Assembly (NCBI RefSeq): GCF_003344865.1
Contig: NZ_CP031165.1
Span: 4,035,910 to 4,099,909 of the forward strand
DNA length: 64,000 nucleotides
Source of the DNA: Euzebya pacifica
GTDB lineage: Bacteria > Actinomycetota > Nitriliruptoria > Euzebyales > Euzebyaceae
Direction of reading: 5' to 3'
In this document: positions 57,201 to 64,000 of the stretch, in pieces
Position numbering within the stretch: the stretch's first letter is position 1
Layout: each line of letters opens with the position of its first letter
The notes under the pieces: model-generated
The model's input: the letters and a program-made list of their open reading frames with translations, nothing else
The model's database searches: none
What the model was told of the DNA's origin: nothing
Translations under genes and position numbers: made by a program

Positions 57201-59385
57201 CGGTGCCGCCCGACTGCACGATCGTGTCGTGGGTGTCGGAGCCCGACACGGTGAAGGACCCGGCGTCGTCGCCCTCGGCATCGATGTGCTCGAGGTCGCG
57301 GAAGGCGATGGCGGGGCCACCGGCGGCAAGCGTGCCGGATGCGGGTGCCGCGTCGAGGGTGACGGCCGCCGAGGACTGGGCTGCCGCGAAGCTGATGCGA
57401 TCCCCTGCGGTGTGGACGCCGCCGTCGACGGTGATGGTGGCGGTCCCACCCTCACCGTTGACCACGAACCGGTCGTCGCCGGAGCGGCCGTTGACGACCA
57501 GCGACTCGGTCCCGGCCACGGCCCGTACGGGGAGCGTCTCGCCGACCTGGGTGACGACCGCGGCACCGCGGAAGATCGCGATGTGGTCACCGCCGGTGGT
57601 GGCGTCCACGGCGACGGTGTCGTCGCCGCCGACCGGATCCAGCTCGAGGGTCCCCCCGGACACGCCCTGCACACCACCGACCCGGCTGACCGCCAGGTTC
57701 CGTCCGTCGCCGTCCATGGTGATCGTCCCGGCGTACGCTCCCGAGGGGGCGTAACGCATGGTGTCCGCTGCGTCTGTCCCGCGGACCGTCACCCGGCTTC
57801 CGGCCACGTCGACGTCCTGCGACTCGACCTCGGTGGCGGTGTGGGTGGCATGTCCGTCCTGCGCGAGCGTGCTGATGCCCTGGTCGACCACGATCGGCGC
57901 GCCCGTCCCCGTGAACGCGAGGCGGTCCGGACCCGGCCCTCCTCGCCACACGACCGGGGGCACGACGTCGGCCGTCAGCGCCACGGTGTCGCTGCCGTCG
58001 GCGGTGGTGATGTCGACGGTCGCGACCGCCAGCGCGGTCAGCCGGAGCGCCTCCAGGCCGTCGCGGTGGTGGACCACGCACGTCCCTGCCGTGGCCGCAC
58101 ACTCGGTGCGGTCCAGCGAGCGCGCGACCGTGACGAGGTCCTCGGCCTGGCCGGTGGCGATCTCCAGCCGGTCGCCGCCGCCCAGGCCGTCGACGGTCAC
58201 GGCGATCGGCCCGCTGCCGTCTGCGCTGAGCGTCACCTGCGGCAGCGGGGCGGGCACGCCGGTGTTGGTGGCGTAGTGACCGGTGAGGGTGACCACGTCG
58301 GGCGTCGTCGAGCCGATCCGCACGACCTCCTGGACCGGGGTGCCGGTGACCAGCAGGGCGTCCCCTTCGTCGGGCTGGACGCCGAGCTCGATCTCGTCGA
58401 TGCCGGTGGCGTCGATGGTCGGGGCGGCGCTGGTCCCGCTGAGGCGGGTGATGCCGGGGAACCGGGTCGCCATGGTCATGGGCTCGGTCACGCCGTCGCC
58501 GTCGGCGACCTGCAGCCGGTCCCCGGCCTCCTCCCCGCCCGTCACGCAGATGCCGGCCACGCCGGCGGCTCCGTCGCGGGCGCAGGTGGTCGGCTGGCTG
58601 ACGAGCCCGGCGCGGGTGGCGATCCGCACGACGTCGGCACCGGCGAGTCCGTCGATGACCAGGTGGTCCTTGTTGAGCACCCGCAGGGCAGCCATCTGGC
58701 CCACGCGGATCTCACCCGACGTCGCCGGGCCGCTCGGGGCGGTGTTGGTCAGGGTCGGGCCGGCCGCGGTGGTGATGGTGTCGGCGTCGGGTGTCCCGGC
58801 GACGTGCAGGGGTCCCGGTGACATGTCGGTGATGACGTTGGTGCCGCGGGCGTTGATCTTCAGGGTCGGCACGGGGGCCTGGAAGGGCTGGTCGAGGCAG
58901 CGCCCGCCCGGCTGGTTCTGGGTGCGGCCGAGGCACTGGACGATGCGGACCTCGTCGGTCTCGGGCAGCGGGGTGACGGTGGTGGTCAGGCCCTGGCTGC
59001 AGGCGTTGATGGTGCACACCCGCAGCTCGTCGTTGCCGGCGCCGCCGACGAACACGAGCGACAGCGGCCGCCCGCTGGTGTTGGTGACCATGTTGGCGCG
59101 GTGGGAGACGAACACGCCGTCGTCGCCGTCCAGCCCGTCGATGACGATCCGCTCGATGTCGGCGCTGGGCCGCTCGAAGCAGCCGAGCAGGTCGGTGCAG
59201 AACTCCAGGGTCGCCGCGTCCTTGGCGGTCACCACGAAGAAGTTGTTGGCGTTGTCCCCGGTCAGGTGGACCTCCACCGCCGTCTGGGCGTCGGCGCTCC
59301 GCAGGCCGCCGACCAGCACCACTGCCGTCGCGAGTGCGACGGCCGCCAGGAGACGGGCAAGGGATGTGATCGTCGTGCTGGTCAT
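54265..59385 (-). CDS. Giant secreted beta-rich repeat protein (adhesin-like)
   Basis: 1,706 aa with signal peptide ('RLLAAVALATAVVLVGGLRS'). The mature chain is a long run of irregular repeats rich in Gly, Asp, Val and Thr with the recurring pattern 'VDG-x-GG-D' or 'V-GRDG-DT' ('IVIDGLDGDDGVFVSHR', 'VDGLGGGDRLEIATG', 'VVVEGRTVADAITV', 'VNGRDGADTARILTPDG'). This looks like calcium-binding beta-roll or beta-helix structure, though the strict RTX nonapeptide GGxGxDxUx is not conserved. There is no C-terminal anchor, LPxTG or CWB2 unit. It is followed downstream by the convergent CcdA gene and preceded by the DUF3558-like gene in the same direction. Function unknown; adhesin or S-layer-like role is inference. 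Confidence 0.85.
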   Translation of the reverse strand: MTSTTITSLARLLAAVALATAVVLVGGLRSADAQTAVEVHLTGDNANNFFVVTAKDAATLEFCTDLLGCFERPSADIERIVIDGLDGDDGVFVSHRANMVTNTSGRPLSLVFVGGAGNDELRVCTINACSQGLTTTVTPLPETDEVRIVQCLGRTQNQPGGRCLDQPFQAPVPTLKINARGTNVITDMSPGPLHVAGTPDADTITTAAGPTLTNTAPSGPATSGEIRVGQMAALRVLNKDHLVIDGLAGADVVRIATRAGLVSQPTTCARDGAAGVAGICVTGGEEAGDRLQVADGDGVTEPMTMATRFPGITRLSGTSAAPTIDATGIDEIELGVQPDEGDALLVTGTPVQEVVRIGSTTPDVVTLTGHYATNTGVPAPLPQVTLSADGSGPIAVTVDGLGGGDRLEIATGQAEDLVTVARSLDRTECAATAGTCVVHHRDGLEALRLTALAVATVDITTADGSDTVALTADVVPPVVWRGGPGPDRLAFTGTGAPIVVDQGISTLAQDGHATHTATEVESQDVDVAGSRVTVRGTDAADTMRYAPSGAYAGTITMDGDGRNLAVSRVGGVQGVSGGTLELDPVGGDDTVAVDATTGGDHIAIFRGAAVVTQVGETLPVRAVAGTESLVVNGRSGDDRFVVNGEGGTATITVDGGVHTAGDRISFAAAQSSAAVTLDAAPASGTLAAGGPAIAFRDLEHIDAEGDDAGSFTVSGSDTHDTIVQSGGTVTVGRGTTVAFSRYPTLVLAGLAGNDDVVVEPRTLPGGVTAVQVAGGDAGTDSVLVRGTALRETIVYEPRTADGGVVQMSLAPDITVTGLESVLVDGRTAPPSGDTLLVRSPGIPGTILAVPGAAVDAGTVSLRDATGGVTSFPPLHYGALGRGGVVIDGADAAGVPSDRVAVRGEVDTDVFVLTGGSGETSTTVDTRIPVTTTGVHTLLLEGLDGQDTFHLPAAHDIVGATGPAVLVDGGPPSGGDVAVVTGRDSSIGLDLAASTITHTGDRAIAVAGLDRVDVDAVDRPVTVVGGGGPDRVTVRPTGSAAAQVTSDLDTTLLALSRTSNLLVSPGDGADLVVVEGRTVADAITVQRGSVSTVTVGSLLGVRVDATTDALRVEGREGGDSMVVDGSGGPSALVLDGGSPAADGDLVRVVGSDIGVDFAVPATAGAIASPGGAVAFEGMDGVDVVGDGTGTLTVRGTDAPDTITLGDPGTPAVRVNTGAAVTHVGYPALVVDGRGGADVIDIAYDNLGDLDSIHAAGGSSADDRVQVTDRLGATRVFDLSPLDADHATVDGGPDVPVLTTTGTSMVAVNGRDGADTARILTPDGAQDVVVTPTAADAARVRVGSLLPFTVTNLTADGALVVNDPGAVAEDHVLLDGSPAADRFRVDGPATQVRLDGFVPLTANGAVGLTLRGFDGSDEVIGTGPLPWVTTTFEGGGPDDGDHLSLDGPTGDAVVDIGNVSVTGYGGTVRFPEVSTVDTSHADLGLTVLGTGGDDAICYDPMTPRSGRVHLIAQPGGGLLTDSCQPSPGSLDVLHGFVDVGRLDVDPGDGADQVLISGTVNDDAVVIESTGPEVEVVVNPNPADTASVRLPVHIVTPTTENVIVATDNGVDQVDVRLYEALAPVITVHGEAPDTRKSDEMTVRDLSGGANMNVTHGNPNSSGTVVTDWRRFSGIEVVVNYTGMEDVRTLKGQRPKDGNTRSIHTRIVDQ

Positions 59386-59452
59386 GGTGTCGGGTCTTCC
59401 TGTGGTGGTGTCGGCGGTCCGCAGCCGCCGGATGATGGGCCGGTCGAGCGGG

Positions 59453-60016
59453 TCAGAGCCGCTGGAGGGCGGTGCTGGCCATGCCGACGAGCGCGTCGGT
59501 CAGCGCCGACTCGGTCCCCGCCGGTGCCGTCATGACGATGACGACGGTCTCGTTGTCGCTGGTCAGCGCACTGATCTGGGCGATGAGCTCGGAGGTGACG
59601 ACCCACGCCTCGACGTCGGCCCCGAGGTCGACCTGCCGCGGCACGGCGCCGAGGACGTCACCGAGCTGGCGCATGCCGGACTCGAACGCCCCGTCCTCGG
59701 CGGGCAGGGCAGGCGTGGACGCCACCGACACGGCACGACCGGTCATGTCGTCGGCGACGTAGGTGCACTGGGTCGGATCGGCGATCTCCGTCGTCGTGGC
59801 GCCGAGCGCAGCCTCGGCCTCGGCCTCGGTCACGAGCTGACACGGGTGGGTTCCGGTCGTGGCGGCCTCCGGGGTCGCCTCCTGCGTGGCGGTTGGTTCG
59901 GGCGCCGGCTCGCCCCACTGGGCCCTGACGGGCAGGCCGTTGAAGGCGGCAAGGACGGCGGCGGCGACGAGGCCGGCGACGATGGACTGGACGAGCATGC
60001 GGGTTGGTGCTGACAC
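59453..60016 (-). CDS. DUF3558-like secreted protein
   Basis: 187 aa; signal-anchor sequence 'MLVQSIVAGLVAAAVLAAFN', a Thr/Pro/Glu spacer, then 'HPCQLVTEAEAEAALGATTT' and 'DPTQCTYVADDM' with the Cys pair seen in DUF3558-type proteins. A long tail with 'TVVIVMTAPAGTESALTDAL' ends it. These proteins are exported in actinobacteria and their role is unknown. It sits between the giant repeat protein and the paralogous pair. Confidence 0.7.
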   Translation of the reverse strand: MSAPTRMLVQSIVAGLVAAAVLAAFNGLPVRAQWGEPAPEPTATQEATPEAATTGTHPCQLVTEAEAEAALGATTTEIADPTQCTYVADDMTGRAVSVASTPALPAEDGAFESGMRQLGDVLGAVPRQVDLGADVEAWVVTSELIAQISALTSDNETVVIVMTAPAGTESALTDALVGMASTALQRL

Positions 60017-60058
60017 GGTGGTCCTCCTGCGGGAGCTGCTGGTCGGGTGGTCGGGACG

Positions 60059-61147
60059 TCAGCCCCAGGGGTTGCCGCTCGGGGTCGGGGTGGGGGTGGG
60101 CGAGGGGCTGGGGGCCGGAGTGGCCGAGGGCCACGGGCTCGGCGGCGGGGTGGTCGGTTCGGGCGTGGGATCCCCCGGCGGTGGTGTGGCTGCCGTCGGG
60201 TAGGTGCCGCCCGGGGGTGGCAGCTGCGACACCGCTGTCCGGTAGGCCTGGGCGAAGCGGGTGTGGGCCAGGCGTGCGTCACCCTCGGCCATCGCGGTCA
60301 TGCCCTGCTTCCACAGGTCCCCTGCGCCGTACACGGTGATGTCGGACCCCCCGTTGGGGTCTGGATGCGTCGTGGTCGTGCCGGTGTCGACACCGACGGC
60401 CTCGAGGTGGGCGATCTGGTTGCGGACGATGGTGGCCACGCCGACGTACTGGGCGTTCTGGAAGCCGTCGACGTAGGGGATCGCGAGGTCGCTGTGGCCG
60501 GGGAGACCGGTGTACAGCGACGCATCCCGCTGCCAGGCCGGGTGTCCGTCCTGGGGCAGCATCAGGATGGCGCTCGGCACGAGCTGCACGCCGGCCTCCT
60601 GGTCGGTCGCGCCCGGATCGGCGTTGCCGTCGAGGTCGAGGTAGGCCAGCTCCTCCTCCACCATGGCGGTGAACAGCACGTCCACGAAGTCGCCGCCGAG
60701 GGTGTCGCCGCAGGCGTCGACGCGGGCGTTCTGGTGCTCCAGCTCCATGATGGCGACGTCCAGGGCCCGGATGATGATGTTCATCACCGTGAGCGTGATG
60801 CCCACGCCGACCTTGATGCCCTTCTGCACGACACCGTCGATCTCGAAGGGTGCGGCGTCGAGGATCGCGTAGCCGGCCTCGATGCCGCCCACGACGCGGC
60901 CGAGCACGAAGTGGTCCTGGGTGAGCTGGCTCAGCGCCGGCCGGCCGTTCCAGCCGTCCAGTGCGTGGTCGTCGGGGTGGCCGTTGTCCAGGCCCGCCGC
61001 GTAGTCCACGCCGACACCGACCAGGGCCTTGCCGCATGCGACGCTGAGGGCGTCCGCCGGCGACGGGGCCAGGAGCAGCACCGCGAGGAGGGCCATGACG
61101 ACCAGGGCGGTGCCGACCACGCTCGGACGTGCGGGGAGGATGGTCAT
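60059..61147 (-). CDS. Secreted protein, paralog A of an unrecognised family
   Basis: 362 aa with signal peptide ('VVGTALVVMALLAVLLLAPS'). The N-terminal motif 'CGKALVGVG-DNGHPD' is followed by a mostly helical middle, 'DACGDTLGGDFVDVLFTAMV', 'NQIAHLEAVGVDTG' and a C-terminal 'LWKQGMTAMAEGDARLAHTR' repeat-like segment. A Pro/Thr/Ser-rich tail of about 60 residues ends the protein. It aligns over its length with the product of 61144-62172. No family recognised. Confidence 0.75.
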   Translation of the reverse strand: MTILPARPSVVGTALVVMALLAVLLLAPSPADALSVACGKALVGVGVDYAAGLDNGHPDDHALDGWNGRPALSQLTQDHFVLGRVVGGIEAGYAILDAAPFEIDGVVQKGIKVGVGITLTVMNIIIRALDVAIMELEHQNARVDACGDTLGGDFVDVLFTAMVEEELAYLDLDGNADPGATDQEAGVQLVPSAILMLPQDGHPAWQRDASLYTGLPGHSDLAIPYVDGFQNAQYVGVATIVRNQIAHLEAVGVDTGTTTTHPDPNGGSDITVYGAGDLWKQGMTAMAEGDARLAHTRFAQAYRTAVSQLPPPGGTYPTAATPPPGDPTPEPTTPPPSPWPSATPAPSPSPTPTPTPSGNPWG

Positions 61148-62172
61148 GACGTCGTCAGCCCCATGGCGTTCTGGTACGCCGCTCGGTACAGGTGGAAGGC
61201 GTCGGTCCAGCGCTCGGCGGCCAGCGCGGCATCGGCCTGTGCCAGCAGGTCGGGGGCGTTGCGGATGTCCACGCCGTGGCTCTGCAGGTGGGCGATGGTC
61301 GTCGTCACGATGTCCTGCACCCCCAGGTCGGGGGCATCGAGGAAGCCGAGCTGCACCGTGGAGGTGCAGTCACCGCCGGTGTCCGCGAGCTGCTGCGGTG
61401 CGGTGGGCAGCTCCCCGGTGGCGAGGGCGTCGGGGATCGGGGGACACCAGCCGTCGTCGGCGACGACGTCCCGGGGCAGGACCGGCCACGGTGGGCTGCT
61501 GCTGCCGGGGGTCGGATCGTAGGGCGCGACGAGCATCGCCAGGGGTGGTCCGGTCCGGGCCAGGTTCCGCTGGACCAGCGCGACCCAGGCCGAGTGGGCC
61601 ATGTCCCCCGACAGGGTGCCGCCGCAGGCGTCCTCGTCGGCGACCCGTCGGCTGTAGTCGAACAGCTGGGCGGCGATGACGGACTCGGCGATGTAGATGA
61701 TGCCGGCGGCGATCAGGAGCACGAAGCTGGAGATCCGCAGCGCCTTCTCCGCCGTCGACACGGGGATCTTGACGGCGGTGTAGTACAGCTGGCTGGCGGG
61801 GGTGCCGACCTGGAGGGCCACGTCGACGCCGCTGGCGGCGATGGCGTGCAGCAGGTCGGCGACGTCGACGAGGTTGCCAGCGACATCGGCGATCGTTTCC
61901 CGGGCGAAGACGAGGGCCTGCTCGGTGCGCTCCAGCTCCTGGAGGATGCCGATCCCGCCCCAGGCCCGGTTGCCGGCGTCGAGGTCGGGGTGGCCGTTGG
62001 TCTCCGACCCGGTGCCCACGAGGTCGTCGCCGCAGTACTGGTGCAGCGCCCGGGCGGGGGCGCCGAGCAGCCCGAGGGCGATGACGAGGGTGACGATGAC
62101 GCCGGTGCGACCGATCGTGCGCCGGCGCCCGCGGACGAACCTGTCAGCAGGGGTGGACACTGGAGCTCCCAT
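61144..62172 (-). CDS. Secreted protein, paralog B of an unrecognised family
   Basis: 342 aa with signal peptide ('VTLVIALGLLGAPARA'). It shares the order of motifs with its neighbour: 'YCGDDLVGTGSETNGHPD', 'DACGGTLSGDMAHSAWVALV', 'TTTIAHLQSHGVDIRNA' and 'ALAAERWTDAFHLYRAAYQN'. One extra membrane-like segment ('ISSFVLLIAAGIIYIAESVI') is present in the middle. The last helix-rich part is compatible with a TPR-like fold. It overlaps paralog A by 4 bp and the beta-helix gene by about 29 bp; the three form an operon. Confidence 0.75.
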   Translation of the reverse strand: MGAPVSTPADRFVRGRRRTIGRTGVIVTLVIALGLLGAPARALHQYCGDDLVGTGSETNGHPDLDAGNRAWGGIGILQELERTEQALVFARETIADVAGNLVDVADLLHAIAASGVDVALQVGTPASQLYYTAVKIPVSTAEKALRISSFVLLIAAGIIYIAESVIAAQLFDYSRRVADEDACGGTLSGDMAHSAWVALVQRNLARTGPPLAMLVAPYDPTPGSSSPPWPVLPRDVVADDGWCPPIPDALATGELPTAPQQLADTGGDCTSTVQLGFLDAPDLGVQDIVTTTIAHLQSHGVDIRNAPDLLAQADAALAAERWTDAFHLYRAAYQNAMGLTTS

Positions 62173-64000
62173 CGACGGTGGCGAACTGGTTGTTCCGGCG
62201 GGTCAGGTGGTCCTGGACGGTCTCGAACGGCCGGAGGTCGTCCAGGCCGGTGTGCAGGACGAAGCTGAGGGGGTAGCCGCTGGCGTCGTTCTCGGCGATG
62301 ACGGCGCAGCCCCCGGTGCCGTCGTCGTCCACGACGATGCCGGGCGGGGTGGTCGGGTCGGCCGCGGCGATGTCCACGATGTTGCGGAGCAGGCTGACGT
62401 CGTCGGCCCGCAGCAGCTGCAGGGGGATGCCCATCGCGTCCAGCACCACGGTGTCCTCGACGGCCGCGAAGTCGACGTTGTCGATCCACACGCCTGCGCC
62501 GACACGGGTCATGGTGGCGTCCCGGACGGCGATGCCAAGGGTGTCGGCCACGTGCACGCCTGTGCCGACGACGTCGGTCGCCGTCAGGCTGGTCAGGTCG
62601 ACCTGGCGGCCGTCCACCACCGAGACCCCGTCGCCGCCCACGTCGTCCAGGGCGAGGCCGATCAGGGATCCGCCGCTCTCGCGCAGCACGACCGCCGTCC
62701 CGGTCGTCCCGGCGACGTTGCCACCCTGGAGGTCGACGGCGGTGCCGAACAGGTCGATCCCCGTCTCGCCGCCCGACACGCCAAGGGCCTGGAGCTGGAC
62801 CGGCCACGGGCCGGTGCCGTCCACGACAAGCCCCCGGCCGCTGGCCCCCGTCATGGCGATCTCGAGCTGGGACAGGAACGTCTGGACCTCGCCGGCTGAC
62901 GTCGCATGGCCGATGACCAGGCCGTCCCCGTTGCCGGTGAACCGCAGCGCGGCTGGCACGATGTCGTCCATCAGGAACGTGCTGGTGTCGGCGGCGGTGA
63001 CCGCCAGGGGCCCGTCCAGGACCGACGCTCCACCGAGGCGCACGGTGGCGAGGACTGCCTGTCCGTTGCGGACGTCGACGGCCGGTCCGCCGGCAGGGGT
63101 GTCGCTGATGTCGAGCGCCGACAGCTGGATGGTGCCCGAGCACGTGGCGGTGTCGCAGGGAAGGTCGGGCATCGGGCCCGCACCGGGATAGCTGGTCCCG
63201 TTGAGGAGGTCGACGGGGGTGGATTCGAAGCCGGTCACGGTGACGTCGTCCGCGGTGAGGGGCACCACGTTGCGGGCGTGGATCCCCGAGGCCGTCGCGT
63301 CCGTGGCGCTGCTGCCGTAGAGGTCGGCCCCTCGCAGCACGAGGCCGCTGACCGTCTCGGCCTGCACGGCGTGGGTCTGCGGACCGGTGATGGTCGCGTC
63401 GGTCAGGTTGACGGTCGTGGAGTTCTGGACGATCGCGCCTGCGCCGCCGGGGTCGGTGATGGTGACTCCGGCGAGGCGGATCTGGTCGGCGTCGACGATG
63501 CGCACGCCGTCCCCGGCCGGGTCGGTGACCTGCAGCTGGTTGACCTCGACGTTGGTGAGGCCGTCGATGGTCAGGCCGGTCCCGGCCGCGTCCACGATCG
63601 ACAGTCCGTTGATGACGGTGTCATCGGCCAGCCGGACGGCGTCACCGGGAGCGTTGATGACGGTGGCGTTGCTGATGCTCCCCTGGATGCGACCGCCGCT
63701 CTCGGAGATGATCCACAGGGCGGAGAAGAAGGGCCGCAGGAACTCGGGGAGGTCTTCCACCTCGGGGCTGTACTCGATGGTGATGCCGTTGAGGTCGAAG
63801 TCCAGCCGGGACGTGCTGCCCGCGGACTTCAGCACGAGGCCGGGCTGGGCGAGGGTGACCAGCAGGTGTGGGGAGCCGTCCACGTTGACCCGGCCGCCGT
63901 CGGTGGCGCAGAACAGCTGGGCGACGACGGAGTCGGTGGGCTGCGGGCCGAGCTCGATCGACAGGTCGCCGTTGGCCCCGGCGCCGGCGAACAGGCCGGT
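62144..64000 (-). CDS. Parallel beta-helix secreted protein (partial, N-terminus off the right edge)
   Basis: At least 618 residues; the frame stays open to the window edge, so the signal peptide and start lie beyond it. The sequence consists of short beta-helix rungs ('VINGLSIVDAAGTGLTIDGL', 'VRIVDADQIRLAGVTITDPG', 'TDATITGPQTHAVQAETVSG') of the right-handed pectate-lyase/NosD type, which act in polysaccharide cleavage, binding or adhesion. No catalytic residues can be assigned. It ends 29 bp inside the paralog-B start. Confidence 0.85.
   Translation of the reverse strand, partial: TGLFAGAGANGDLSIELGPQPTDSVVAQLFCATDGGRVNVDGSPHLLVTLAQPGLVLKSAGSTSRLDFDLNGITIEYSPEVEDLPEFLRPFFSALWIISESGGRIQGSISNATVINAPGDAVRLADDTVINGLSIVDAAGTGLTIDGLTNVEVNQLQVTDPAGDGVRIVDADQIRLAGVTITDPGGAGAIVQNSTTVNLTDATITGPQTHAVQAETVSGLVLRGADLYGSSATDATASGIHARNVVPLTADDVTVTGFESTPVDLLNGTSYPGAGPMPDLPCDTATCSGTIQLSALDISDTPAGGPAVDVRNGQAVLATVRLGGASVLDGPLAVTAADTSTFLMDDIVPAALRFTGNGDGLVIGHATSAGEVQTFLSQLEIAMTGASGRGLVVDGTGPWPVQLQALGVSGGETGIDLFGTAVDLQGGNVAGTTGTAVVLRESGGSLIGLALDDVGGDGVSVVDGRQVDLTSLTATDVVGTGVHVADTLGIAVRDATMTRVGAGVWIDNVDFAAVEDTVVLDAMGIPLQLLRADDVSLLRNIVDIAAADPTTPPGIVVDDDGTGGCAVIAENDASGYPLSFVLHTGLDDLRPFETVQDHLTRRNNQFATVDGSSSVHPC

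Noticed and set aside
57229-58821. 530-codon plus-strand frame inside the giant secreted protein
   Set aside because: Shadow of a repetitive GC-rich gene; no signal, domain or initiation site.

Overview
The window looks like the chromosome of a high-GC actinobacterium. Third codon positions are strongly G/C, many genes start with GTG, and there are cell-wall-binding repeat 2 (CWB2) surface proteins, a DUF222/HNH (13E12-type) endonuclease gene and many signal-peptide or lipoprotein genes. The combination, together with a sulfotransferase in a polysaccharide locus, reminds me of Nitriliruptoria/Euzebya-like marine actinobacteria, but that placement is inference. I saw no rRNA, tRNA, CRISPR array or prophage.

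Region by region. (1) 1-4605: a maltose-type ABC importer (MalG partial, MalF, MalE; minus strand) facing a divergent LacI-family repressor, with two 9-bp direct repeats 21 bp apart between them. (2) 4630-8514: two acidic surface proteins (one CWB2) and a NarL-type sensor kinase/response regulator pair. (3) 8654-10189: a secreted M28 metallopeptidase. (4) 10340-20498, minus strand: an apparent metal-linked cassette with an ArsR/SmtB-type sensor carrying a complete alpha-5 metal site, a dipeptide/nickel-type ABC importer (binding protein, two permeases, a fused double ATPase), a threonine-synthase-like PLP enzyme, a cupin and a His-rich CDF metal exporter. The binding-protein gene is broken by a 1,399-bp IS256-family element with an 8-bp target duplication. 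Removing the element restores one 584-residue frame, and the restored protein appears to have its family domain in permuted order (C-terminal third first). (5) 20556-22215: a hotdog thioesterase and a secreted M23 peptidase with two peptidoglycan-binding repeats.

(6) 22258-43025, almost entirely minus strand: an exopolysaccharide/glycan locus. It holds a FlaA1/CapD-like dehydratase, a CWB2 protein, a membrane-anchored secreted protein, a DUF4012 protein, a Wzz/BY-kinase, a Wzx-like flippase, a Wzy-like polymerase, GT4, a FemAB-like transferase, a sulfotransferase, a small PglC-like phosphoglycosyltransferase, nucleotide-sugar dehydrogenase, Gfo/Idh oxidoreductase, two DegT aminotransferases and a TrpB2-type PLP protein at its upstream edge. 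The core from about 29 to 36.9 kb is visibly more AT-rich than its flanks, which suggests acquisition. The sugar genes match much of a WbpA-WbpB-WbpE route and a PglF-PglE-PglC route; no dedicated N-acetyltransferase was seen.

(7) 43081-49248: a DUF218 membrane protein, a large Asp-box repeat secreted protein, three secreted or anchored proteins I do not recognise and a DUF1330 protein. (8) 49558-51930: a DUF222/HNH protein whose upstream region and first codons are tandemly duplicated. (9) 52428-54192: a DUF2945 small protein and a TlpA-CcdA thiol redox pair. (10) 54265-64000, minus strand: a surface/secretome block with a 1,706-residue repeat protein, a DUF3558-like protein, two paralogous secreted proteins of a family I do not recognise and a beta-helix protein that runs off the right edge.
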